A DNA stretch of 64,000 bases, taken from NCBI GenBank assembly GCA_024114885.1, contig CP099419.1, positions 3,844,001 to 3,908,000 on the forward strand, in the 5' to 3' direction. A model generated the notes under the pieces. It saw nothing but the letters and a program-made list of their open reading frames with translations, was not told the DNA's origin and made no database searches. Numbering within the stretch: position 1 is the stretch's first letter; each line of letters begins with the position of its first letter. Shown piece by piece: positions 10,591 to 20,621 of this stretch. The translations under genes and the position numbers were made by a program. The DNA is from Septoria linicola (taxonomy: Eukaryota > Ascomycota > Dothideomycetes > Mycosphaerellales > Mycosphaerellaceae).

Positions 10591-11019
10591 ATGCCTCCTC
10601 ATAGGGCTAAGCACGTAGCCTTCAGTCGCACAGACACTTTTGTTCGAGCACCAAGTTACATCCGCAGCGCACCTCCGAAATCATCCTCGGCGGCTCAGCA
10701 GCAGCGTTTGACGAAAGAAATTGCTAAGCTTGAGCACGAATTCAACAGGATGCAACGATCGCGAGAGGCTTATGAGAGAAAGTATGAAAAATCGCACAAC
10801 ATGAGTCGAAAGACGGAGCAAGCACGAATGATGGCATTCATCGAGGGGTGCAGAGCACGAGAGGCAGTTTTGAAGGACTCTCTCAGGGAGGCTGTCGACA
10901 TGCTAGCGATAGTGCAGCGTGATAACAAGATTATGTCAAGGGGCTATGCTAAGAGCTATGTGGACCGTATGGAGGCCTGGAGAGCTTCAGTCGCCAGAGA
11001 GCATCCGCGTCGAAATTGA
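10591..11019 (+). CDS. Small coiled-coil protein, unknown
   Basis: 142 residues in one exon with an ATG in fair context (TAGCATGCC). Not recognised. Residues 1-35 are basic and Pro/Ser-rich; residues about 38-125 are strongly charged and heptad-like (LTKEIAKLEHEFNRMQ and following), predicting a helical coiled coil. No signal peptide or membrane segment. It sits 210 bases after the broken MOSC gene in the same direction. Could be a chance frame, but the steady helical, charged composition argues for a real gene. Confidence 0.5.
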   Translation: MPPHRAKHVAFSRTDTFVRAPSYIRSAPPKSSSAAQQQRLTKEIAKLEHEFNRMQRSREAYERKYEKSHNMSRKTEQARMMAFIEGCRAREAVLKDSLREAVDMLAIVQRDNKIMSRGYAKSYVDRMEAWRASVAREHPRRN

Positions 11020-11596
11020 TGCGCACATCGCTCTTCGCAGTCTATCGTGATCGAGGTCGCTGGACGCGCTATCTTCGAACCTACAATCAGAACATGGTAG
11101 CGCGAGGTTGGCAGGTTACTCTTCTCGGCAGAATTTGCTCGACAGGCTTTATCGCTCTGTGAAGCACAAATTCCAGTTAAGCAGCGCTGCGCCAACTTGG
11201 AATACAGTGTTAGCGAATGTGTCAAGCGCACGCGCACGAGAGTGCACGAGACATTTCAGGTTGTCTCATGTAGCACAATGCTCTTGTCCGGTCGCTTCGT
11301 TATCTCACTCAACACTTCACTCGTTCCGAATTAGCACAATGGCTTTGTTATCACAATACTCGACACTGGCCCGTGAAGAGTTTCATACTCCTTCCAATAC
11401 TCGTCACTCGCTGCAACGAGGCTATATTACCTTCGAGGTAGTCTGCTGCCGGGCATGCCACACAAAAACAATCCGCGACATACCACAGCATATACTGCAA
11501 AGCAACGAGTATAGCTACTTCGCAAAGCCACGATCTATCACCTGCGCTCTTTCGAGACAACTACGGGTTCCAAGCACACCATTAAAAGCAATAACA
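11020..11596. other. Leader region of the zinc-finger gene
   Basis: 577 bases in which the reading frame of the next gene stays open back to 11108, with an in-frame ATG at 11339. The encoded peptide looks unstructured and unrelated to the domains downstream, so I treat this as 5' untranslated region or promoter, with 11339 as an alternative start. Confidence 0.4.
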
Positions 11597-12388
11597 ATGT
11601 CAGAGCCATCCCCGCGAGCACGAAGGCCCGCGACACGACAGTGCCCTTGGACTGGATGCACTACAATGCTTACTTGCCCACATCATCAAGCCCAGCATAT
11701 GCGTGAGGCGCATACTGGCGAACGGCCATATGTCTGCAAGGTCTGCGCAGACTTGGGCAAAGAGAGGGCCTTCGCACGCAATGCTTCTTTGCTTCGGCAC
11801 CTACGCACTGTCCACAGGCTTGACACGGACGCTGTACAAGGCCGAGGCAATCGAAATAATCCATCCCCAGCAGAGCTTGTGGTCGTGGAGGGCAGTCCAC
11901 AGGATGAGTCGAACACAACTTATCCTTCACCTGCTCCCAGCCATGTCCGAGCTTCATCAGAGGCAGCTACTCTAGAGTCCGGTTCATCCCCTGCTACGAC
12001 TGCAGTTGCCGTTTATGAACCAGGCACGACTGCACCCAGTCCAGCTCTGATAGCTCGGACGGACTTCTTCGCTAACGACTACATAGGCACAACGAGATGT
12101 GCCTTCTGCCAAAACGTGGTTGAGGACATCCGCACACATGTTGATTCGTGCCTCAACGGAGATATGTCCGCCTTGCCGACTGAGCATCCTACGGCTTTCG
12201 ATGAGGAATTGGCAGGTCTACACGCCTTCAGTGACTACCTCGACGAGTATCAGGCACAGTTCGATCCTCAGCAGCCTACACCGCGGCTCTCGCCTTTGAC
12301 GGAGACTGAAGCAGTACCTGTCGATACACCTTCATCCGAGAAGCTTGATCCTTTCTTCGGCGCGGATGAGTCAACGATTCTGGACTAA
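11597..12388 (+). CDS. Small C2H2-type zinc-finger protein
   Basis: 263 residues from the ATG at 11597 (ACAATGTC context); an alternative in-frame ATG at 11339 would add 86 residues with no domain. Finger 1 is a classical C-X4-C-X12-H-X4-H (C16, C21, H34, H39), followed by a TGERPY-like linker (HTGERPYVC). Finger 2 (C47, C50, H68, H73) has a stretched middle. A further C-X2-C-X9-H-X3-C group (C168, C171, H181, C185) may bind a third zinc. The rest is Ser/Pro/Thr-rich, with an acidic, Asp/Glu-rich C-terminus that could be an activation region. Probably a nuclear DNA-binding regulator; target unknown. No intron. I do not recognise a named orthologue. Confidence 0.68.
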   Translation: MSEPSPRARRPATRQCPWTGCTTMLTCPHHQAQHMREAHTGERPYVCKVCADLGKERAFARNASLLRHLRTVHRLDTDAVQGRGNRNNPSPAELVVVEGSPQDESNTTYPSPAPSHVRASSEAATLESGSSPATTAVAVYEPGTTAPSPALIARTDFFANDYIGTTRCAFCQNVVEDIRTHVDSCLNGDMSALPTEHPTAFDEELAGLHAFSDYLDEYQAQFDPQQPTPRLSPLTETEAVPVDTPSSEKLDPFFGADESTILD

Positions 12389-13805
12389 GGTTGATATTCG
12401 CTCTGGTGCTCGTACGCTGGTCTTGCTTGGTAGTGGCAGTGTTGTGGACATGGCATTGGGTTTGGCTACGCGATGTCAGGGGCGTGATCTGGTGATTGTA
12501 TGGTGGTGTAGCTTACGCGATCTGCGGAAGACAAACATGCTGGTCATGTGTCGATGTAATTGCCTTACTGTGAAGATTTGGGAGGCTCTGGATTGGCATA
12601 TTTGTCAAGGCGATGGGCGCAAGGTACTGTCTTCGAACGAACGAAGGCGGAGCGAGGTCGCGATGCTCTATAGCGACATTGCATAGAGGAGTGAGACCGA
12701 GCATGGACATTGCAATGAATATCAGCGACAGGCAAATGTTTTCATCACGTCCTCTGTGATTGCATATGGCCTTTTGACCCTTCCATTGCCCGTGCAGTCA
12801 GTAACTCGTATCTATGTGTACCCACGACATGTGGTTTTTGCTGAAGGTCGACTGAACGAACCTCCGTCGGTCTTAGCGCAGGTGTACTACGGATGTGAGA
12901 CTTTATCACAGAAATACAGAAGTGCATAGGTCTCAAGCATGCCCGGTGTATGTGCGGCTTCTCCATCCTGTGAGCACTTCGTTTCCAGACTCGCACATAG
13001 CCAGACGCCGAATGCCCGTCCTATCAAGCCAGACCCAGCACTGACATTTACACCCATGGACAAGCATCATTCACTCGGTCTATGATCACACGAGATACTA
13101 CTCAATCTAGCGAGCTGCCAAGCAAAGCTCAGTGCACAGAACAGTCCAGTCTTCGTATAGACAGAGACTGACAACAGCTTTTACGATCTCGAGCGTTCCA
13201 AGTGATGCCCAGCGGATCATCTCGGATTTGCGCATTGACACTCTTTAATATTTGCTAGGGCAGAGTGCATGCCCTATCGACTGGGAGAGAAAAGTGCTGT
13301 ACTATCAGGAGAGCTATTTGAAAAATGTTTATTACTTCCAAGCTTTCGGGTTGCAAGCACTGCAAGCTTTCGGTATGTGGCCAGGAGACTTCCATAGGCG
13401 CGCCGAAGGCATGGCTTCCCTACTGAAGCTGCGTCTCGAAGTGACAACGCAATCCTAGAGAGCTCTTGCAAGGCGCTTAATCTTATCGATCGTGATAGAC
13501 CCTGAGCAGGCATCGTGAAAGGCAATAGACTTTTCGCAGTGTGGAGAGTGATCGATGAACAACGAGGATACCCGGGAGATAGATTTTGCGTTGCCACCAA
13601 TTTTCTCAATTGCCGCCGGTGCCACGAACGTTGAGCGCGAGCTGACTTTACTGTACGAAAGAGACCAGCGTCGACTCTACTATGAGCCGGTCCTGACTGA
13701 CTGTCTGGCACCAAGTGACTTCCTCTTCTAGAGCCTGAGCACTGATCCCTGTCGATAGCCTTAGTACCAAGGATACGAGCTGTGAGCGAGTGCCTCCAAC
13801 ACAAC
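12389..13805. other. Convergent intergenic region; no gene seen
   Basis: 1.4 kb between the 3' ends of the zinc-finger gene and the DUF1308 gene. Frames 12345-12686, 12745-12996 and 13252-13458 carry no recognisable sequence. A short direct repeat, CAAGCTTTCGG / CAAGCTTTCGG, lies near 13340-13373. Otherwise nothing seen. Confidence 0.5.
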
Positions 13806-15521
13806 CTATGGGGTCGATGAGGCTTCTCCGTTCTCAAGGGCTGCCAAATTTTGGGTCTCTTTAGTCTGTGTGTAAGTCTGACTGGCAGCCGCCTTGGCGC
13901 ACAGCACGTCCTCGCAAGGGTATCCCTCTGGTCGCAAGTCTTCGACTGCACGCCCTTCGCGCTGTGACAGAACGTCCAACCCATTGCGACGCTGCTGTTC
14001 ACGTCTCAGCGGATCTGGAAGCGACCTTACGTCCTTCTTGGCGCCTCTCTTCTCTTTGCCAACAAGTGATCGTGCAGTAGGACATAACCAGATCTTAGGC
14101 CACACCGATTCATCCAGGTCCTCATGTTTTTCGAGAGCGTGCTCAACCTGCTTGACCACCACTCTGTTGCTGGTGATGGTCGTATTCCCGCTGGCCCATC
14201 CGTAGCCAAATACTGATCCGTTGATACTCGTCATTGTCGACAGAATCTGAGATGCAATGGTGTGCAAGCTGTCCGGGAAGTCATTGCTGTCCACGGTGGA
14301 GATCGGTAGCCTCCAGTCAGTAGGTACCGGATATGCTGACCACTGCTGCATGTCATCAATAAGCTCACCATGCGACTTTGCCGTGTCGTCGCCCATCATG
14401 ATGGCGGTACGAGCCTTCTCTGATGGGGTGCCTATAGTGTCCACAATCTCACGCATGCGTCTCGCGGCTTCTTTCGTGCAGACTAGGCGCCGATTCGCAA
14501 GCGCTGGATATAGGAGAGAAGGAAGCAGATTTTCGTTGTCTTCTATCTCAACTTGGCGCTGAAGTGATCGGTGGAACCATGGTTCTTTGGACACTCTTGC
14601 ATGAGAGAACTCGGAAACGAGTGCAAGCAAGATGGTACAGTCGATGTTGAGAGTGTCGGAGAATGAGCTCATTGGATCTGGTGCCATGCTTTGGAGCCCA
14701 TCCTGAATAGTCACAACCGGGTCTAGGTTTGCGCCGCAAAAAAGCTGTGCGCCGGCCGCTTTACACTGGTCGAGAATGCCATCGATCTCTTTCAGCTGAC
14801 CGGGTTGTATGCGTGGAAGTATGATATTGACCACTGGCTTCCTGGTTCGTACTCGATATGACTCCGCAGCACGACAGAGCTCTCGAGCATTCTTGACAAG
14901 AGGTATGTCTGCTTCTTCATCGTCGATGCGTGGGGGCAGATCCTCGTCGTCCTCATTATCCGAACCCCCTGAGTCCCAGCCTTGTTTTGCAAGATCCATA
15001 ATGACTCGATGATTGTTGATGAGCGAGATCTTGGTCCATGTCAAGCCGTGGTCGGATATGAGATCTACAGTCACCGCTGCGTTGCGTGACCCTTTCTCGC
15101 TGGGCCGCTTGATACCAAGGTTGATGTGATGCATAGCTTGTGACAGGGATTTGGAAGGACTGTTGTAGTAGACCCGCTTTTGAAGAGCCGCTACATGTCT
15201 CGACTTTTTCGCAGTCGCCCAAACAGTCTCTAGGAAGGGCAAGTTGGATGACTTGGCCACATGGCTTGTCGAGTCTGTCTCAGGCTTGCTTGCAAGTTTC
15301 TCGAGCATGCTAAGCTCCGACTGAATGGTCCCACGGAAATGGGCGATCTCGACATGCTGTTCATTCTTGATGTGACGAAGATGCTGGCGGAACTGTTCGA
15401 GTTCAGCAAGCAACGTCTTGGCTCGAGCAATGAGATCAGCGAGCAAGGCTTGGACGCCGAGAGGGACATCATCTTGGTTGTTTCCGTCAGAGGAAACATG
15501 ATTCCCGTTGCTCTCCGTCAT
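13806..15521 (-). CDS. DUF1308 (C7orf25/UPF0415-like) protein
   Basis: 571 residues, single exon. Residues about 15-75 form a helical, coiled-coil-like segment. Residues about 85-170 carry the DUF1308 hallmark (AVTVDLISDHGLTWTKIS, close to the VDVVADNGLTWIK-type motif of animal C7orf25). An acidic linker (SGGSDNEDDEDLPP) follows, then a PIN-like half (FCGANLDPVV, LNIDCTILLALVSEF) and a basic C-terminus. The family is conserved from fungi to animals; its biochemical role is not established to my knowledge, and PIN-like folds are often nucleases. No signal peptide. Divergently transcribed from the SRP9 gene, with 275 bases between the start codons. Confidence 0.82.
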   Translation of the reverse strand: MTESNGNHVSSDGNNQDDVPLGVQALLADLIARAKTLLAELEQFRQHLRHIKNEQHVEIAHFRGTIQSELSMLEKLASKPETDSTSHVAKSSNLPFLETVWATAKKSRHVAALQKRVYYNSPSKSLSQAMHHINLGIKRPSEKGSRNAAVTVDLISDHGLTWTKISLINNHRVIMDLAKQGWDSGGSDNEDDEDLPPRIDDEEADIPLVKNARELCRAAESYRVRTRKPVVNIILPRIQPGQLKEIDGILDQCKAAGAQLFCGANLDPVVTIQDGLQSMAPDPMSSFSDTLNIDCTILLALVSEFSHARVSKEPWFHRSLQRQVEIEDNENLLPSLLYPALANRRLVCTKEAARRMREIVDTIGTPSEKARTAIMMGDDTAKSHGELIDDMQQWSAYPVPTDWRLPISTVDSNDFPDSLHTIASQILSTMTSINGSVFGYGWASGNTTITSNRVVVKQVEHALEKHEDLDESVWPKIWLCPTARSLVGKEKRGAKKDVRSLPDPLRREQQRRNGLDVLSQREGRAVEDLRPEGYPCEDVLCAKAAASQTYTQTKETQNLAALENGEASSTP

Positions 15522-15796
15522 GGCTTTCGTTGTGGCAACTCGATCGCCAAAACATCAATTCTTGAGTTCGCTGTATCCTTCGTTCAACGGTGGGCAAGTA
15601 ATCAGTAGCGTTCGGAGCCCTGCACACATTCGTTGTTTAGAACTCTTCCAGTGACTGGTATGCCTGTGCAATGATGTTCATATGCAAATAGCCGTCAGTA
15701 ATTTAAGTGGAGCCGATCTTGGCGCAATGACAGTCTCCTTCACAACTGGCTGAGGTCATTTGCTGATGCTACGATTCTCAGACACGACGCATCAAC
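15522..15796. promoter_or_regulatory. Shared promoter region of DUF1308 and SRP9 genes
   Basis: 275 bases separate two divergent start codons, so both promoters must lie here. No clear TATA box was noticed, which fits constitutively expressed housekeeping genes. Confidence 0.5.
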
Positions 15797-16400
15797 ATGG
15801 TCCTCTTAAGTACAAGCGAGGAATGGCAGCAGCAGACGTCGCTGTTACTGAAGGCTCGACCGACCACGGTGCGTAAGTGCGCCCAGCTCGAAATCCGCTG
15901 TCACGCGCTCATCACACTACCAGACTCGCATCACCACGAAATACAATATCCCGAATCTTGAATCGGCCAAATACCAGGAAAAGCTAAAGAAGCGAAAGCG
16001 GGATACAGATGGCGACGAGAAAGACGCAGCGGTGTCTCTTGTCCCGCGAGCGACTCTGACTCTAAAGACATTTGATCCTGAGTCGGGCGTGACGTTGAAA
16101 TTCAAGACCGATCGCGCAGCAGAGGTAGGGCGCCTCATAAACGGGCTTGGAAGAGTCGGGCGACATATGGCTGCACTGCCGGAGAAAGAAGAGAGTATGG
16201 CATGCTGGACAATGCTTTCAAAGACATTTCGCTGATCGCTACATCTAGCCCAAGACGCTGTGATGGAAGATGTTCCAGTAACAACACAGATCGCCGACAC
16301 GGTGAAGGACGCCATATCTGCCCCAAGCGACACAAAGTCCTCAACGCAGCCTCCGCAGACAGGTGGCGGCGGCAAGAAAAAGAAGAAGAACAAGAAATGA
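15797..16400 (+). CDS. SRP9: Signal recognition particle subunit SRP9/SRP21
   Basis: Three exons: 15797-15868, 15924-16194 and 16249-16400, giving 164 residues. SRP9 (Srp21 in yeast) binds the Alu domain of SRP RNA, usually with SRP14, and slows translation during targeting to the ER. The fungal SRP9 signature is clear: EEWQQQTSLLLKARPTTTRI, then KYNIPNLESAKYQEKLKKR, then a conserved VPRATLTLKTFDPESGVTLK and KTDRAAEVGRLINGLGRVGR. The C-terminus is a disordered tail ending in a Gly run and a Lys block (KKKKKNKK), typical of RNA-binding SRP tails. Introns are 55 and 54 nt with GTGCGT and GTATGG donors. None of the exons is long, so the gene is easily missed by frame length alone. Confidence 0.86.
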
Positions 16401-19400
16401 TTTTGCTCCGCCAGCTCCACAGTGGATGATTCCACACCTTGTCAAATTGCACATGCTCTGTCTGAATTCCTGATGCATAGATCTGGCCACGGCGACATTA
16501 CACGAGACCCACTGAATCAATATATGTACTCCAGCTGCGACAACTCCACAATCGCGCCGAAAGCTGGTTGAGGTTCTGGGGAGAGCTCCAACGTGGATGA
16601 GCGGCAGCTCAATCTCACGTGTTACTTTAATAGGCACACTATCATGTCAGTTGAAGGCGTAGCAATGCGTACGTATAAGCATATCCGACGAGCAGCCTTT
16701 CTTCTGTTGGGAGCCGAGACTCGCGGGATTGTTAAGCAGTGCAAGCAGTGCTTTCTAGTGCTCCAACGAGGCGTTTCTCACGCGATTCTCCCCGACATTC
16801 TGCTTGAACATAGCCTCTTTCTCGCTTCAAATTGCTTGCTGGCCGCCTGTAAGCTGTCAATCAGACCACTCCTCTTGCGACAGCCGCATGGAAGGAGTCG
16901 TGCTTAGCCGACGGCTATGTTTGCCAGCAGCACTTTGACTGATATTCACGTGGCTAGTGCATGATGCTAAGTTGCTCGTCGGGTGCGCATGACTCGTACA
17001 CTGCTACCTCAAAGCAGAGAATGCGAAAGAGTTACGGCGTCGGCAACGGCCACCGAGCACTTGCCTGCAGGAGGCTCTTGGGCTTCACGTGTGACGAATT
17101 CCGAATATGCCTAGGATCGCAGCACGACTGGCCAGCTCGAGCTCGCAGCTCTTGCTATAGTGGGGCATGGCGGGACACGGAATGGATCTGAGCAAATCGA
17201 TTTCATGAAAAAGAACAGATTGTCGTCCAGCTATCCAACCAGGCTTGGGACCAGTGCGTAATTGTCATGCTGCAGCCGTGCTGCTCATCACTGCTGAGCC
17301 TCGCGTCCTGAAAGAGGCGCCGCCAATGCTGCTCTCTATGATTTCGTGCATACTGCCCCTTGTGAGTCAGGCATCATCGATGCACGCTGAGCTGACAATA
17401 ATTGGCACTGGCGATGTGAAACGAACGCCGATCCGAACACCATCGAAAAAAGTCGGGTCCGGCGGCGCGAGTGACTGCGGCTCGGCCACTGTCATGCCTG
17501 GCATTGCAACTATAGGATTATAACACGCCTCGTCGCCAACAGTAACTGACAGTCGACGTTGGGCGAAGCTCGATATCGCAGTACACAGACGGCAGTAGGT
17601 CCGACCACTCCCGATCACATTGACCAGATCTCCAGTCTTTCATCGGACAGCCTGGCCATTGTCACCGGGAAGATCCTCAGCTATTGACAAGGAAGGCGAC
17701 CACGCCGCAAGGTATCAAGCAAGTTGTCCCCGATGCCAACATGCATATGCCAGGGAATGCAGTTAGCCATATCGCAGACCCTTGGCTATTCAGCAGAGTC
17801 TTTTGCTAGACGCCAAAGAGGTGCTTCCTTCCTTTGTGGATCTCATGCCCACAATGATATCGAAACTGCAGCAAGCTGAGTTTGGGGGCGTTCTGCGTTC
17901 AATCGTGAAACCTGCGCGCATCTCGCGTACGGAACCACCGTCTTCTTTCAAACTTCGCTCTTTCTTCTGCAGTAGTTAGGTCTGATGTATGTTAGCGCAC
18001 TGACCCTGTCATATCATTGCCTAGCACCCTGATACTTGCGCAGCGCTCGCCGTTGTGTCACAATGCAACGATGGCTTTGACTGCTCCAGGCTCACGTGCG
18101 CAAGCGCGGCCGAAGCTCGCGCATCCTGGGCGGTTGTCCGCTAGCTCCCAATGACGAAGCGAGGCGCACGAGGCTTGTATGGGAAATCTGACGACAGCGC
18201 GCATTTTCCTGGGGAAGCGCGACCGACGACGAGCCGATTATACGCGTTCTGAGTCGCGCAGCATCTTCACACAGCAACATGCCACGATGTCATGCTCGGC
18301 CTTATGCGCTGTGATTCGTCAACATCCTCGAGCAGCATTGCCGTCGAGGGTCACCTGAACATATTTGAGCAGTGCAAATGCCTGATTAGAGGCTCTTCAT
18401 TTGCTTTGCCTTCCCGCCCCATGGCGGGATTTTTGCTATGGGGCCCGGCTACGGCGGGCTCGTTAGAGTGGCTGATTAGGAGGCAGGTCACCTGTGCAAT
18501 ATTTCTGCATGAACCACCTGAGCCCTGTTGGCGAGTCTCCATTCCCTTGCAGCACTCGATCGTCGAGGCAGGCTTGGCATCAACGAACCACCCACTATCC
18601 GAGCCCTTGTCCTATTATCGCTGCAGGTTCGACAACATGCACACATCATCCGCTTCGCACTAAGGACGTCGTCCATCTGTGGACCCTTTACCTGCAGCGT
18701 GTCGTTCCCACGAGAGGCGTCAGCGCTTGTTAAGCTCGCTTTGGAAGCTGGGCGACTAGGCTGCCGATCCTCCACAGTCTGGGGACACGAGCGCCGCGAG
18801 AAGTTGTTCGTCCTTCGTCGCATTTGTCGCAGGAGCCTGGCGCATGTAAGTGCTGCTGAGGTGGATATGGTTCCAATGGAGCAACGCCAAAGCGGACCTC
18901 CCAGTGAACGTGGTATTGGCGAGTGCGGTCCGAGCATTGTGGTACCGCTGCCACGCTGGTCCACTCTCTTGGTCACGGCTCTGCTCTGATGCTGCAGCCA
19001 AATTCTTGGTGCTGTCATCTTTCGGAAGCACATTCGAGAGCCGACAGACTTCGGCAGGTCGGACATGACAGCATCTGTGCTTCTCTCCGATCTCTCATCA
19101 GCAGTAGCATGGTCTATGTACAGCGTGCAGGTGACAATAATCAATTACATCTCTTGGTGCGGCGTCCTGGCGAAATTCTGCCAGATTGAAGTGCACAATT
19201 CTCGACACGGGACCGACGAGAGGCGTGCCCCGTCGGCCAACCTGCGCGAAGCAGCATGACGGCAGGAAGTGAGCAGCTGCGAGACTAGTAGTCAAAGAGG
19301 CAAGGCGCGGCGCCAGGGTCTTCTGGCCTCGGACTTGCACAGACACCGTTCCACACTCATTTTTTGCCTCCAGCCTGCTTCGCTTTGCAGCCCTGGCCCT

Positions 19401-20621
19401 GGCCGCTGTTGGCCGCTGTGAACGCATGGAACCCGCACTGCAGAGCCAATCCTTGATCAGCGGCCAGCTGCAGTGCGCGCAGACAGCATCCAAGCATTGA
19501 CATAGCTGCCGGCGCATTGATGCTCAATGACACAGATTGACCAGGTGATGTACATGGCCATCTGGAGAAAGGCAGCAACCTTGTGCAAGCAGCGTCTTTC
19601 CTGGATCACATCTGCCGGCGGGCCAGCGAGCTCTCTCATCAGACACAAGTGAGAATTATACCTGAAACTAGCTAGCCGACTGACCTTAGCAACGGGAGAA
19701 CCGGAGCGTGTGCTTGGCCCTGGTCGGTCGTCCGTCCTCGCTCTGAGATCAAGACGGGAAGCTTCTCCAGACCCCAGATTTTCTCCGCCATCATTGGCAC
19801 TCCAGCACTTTCGTCGAGCAGATCTTGCGGCTTTTCAGAACCATACAGATAGAGCAACGGATCAAAGCATCTGGACCTGGCACCCAAGGTCCAGCCTCCC
19901 ATCGCGGACGAGCAAAACGTAAAACGACCATCCACTTCGGGCAACTGTGGCCCGCCGATGATTAGAGTTAGACGCTTGCTTTCACTGGCTCCAGACATCC
20001 TTTCGTGTAGGTGTACCTAGACGGGAGTAGCAGAACTCTAATGCTAGCCTGGGTCGCGGATGGCAGCTGACGAAAGCACAGCTTCTCTCTCGCTCTTGCT
20101 CTGATCTCGCAGCACACGAGACTTGCGTGAACTACTGCGACAACACATCACTCTCTAGCCTGCGTTACACTGGCCGCAAGCCGTTACTTTGGAGTGGTTG
20201 GCGTGGACAGGATATCGTGCCAGTGTCATTCCGGATCACTATACAACTCTGTTTCTTCAACACCTGCATCCTGGCCCACTCTGAGAAGGGCCGCAGCGTT
20301 TCGAGCACGATCTTCATTATTGGGGGTACACATCCTCGACTTCGGACCAGCAGACTTTCATTTTCACCTTCTTCAACGGCATTCCATAGCTTTGAGCTAC
20401 TCTACCATTCGGCAAAGAGTTCCTGCGACCTGATTGTTCGTGGTCAAGAAGTGCTCTGAGCAGCGAGACCGGACCAGTTTTCCTTGGCGCTGGCTCAAGT
20501 ATAGCAGGCCACGATCCCAACCCGAGCCTCTATCTCCCTCGGCGGTATTATTACAAGGGTTTGGCGAGCTGAGAAAGTTGTGAATCGCGATCTTTCTGTA
20601 GCAGAAGCAAAGGAGTAGAGC
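16401..20621. other. 4.2 kb gene-poor region upstream of the fungal_trans regulator
   Basis: No supported gene. The longest frames (18488-19144 minus, 18528-18989 plus, 20127-20459 plus) overlap each other on opposite strands, match no family and have no consistent codon bias. The part next to 20622 should hold the promoter and a long 5' UTR of the regulator; pyrimidine-rich stretches occur around 20220-20420. A short inverted repeat (CCCGCC...GGCGGG) lies near 18414-18428. I saw no tRNA, transposon ends or long repeats. A decayed element or a non-coding RNA cannot be excluded. Confidence 0.5.

Noticed and set aside
18488..19144. Long open frames on both strands (218 and 153 codons)
   Set aside because: They mirror each other, match no family, and lack consistent starts; typical of chance open frames in GC-rich DNA.
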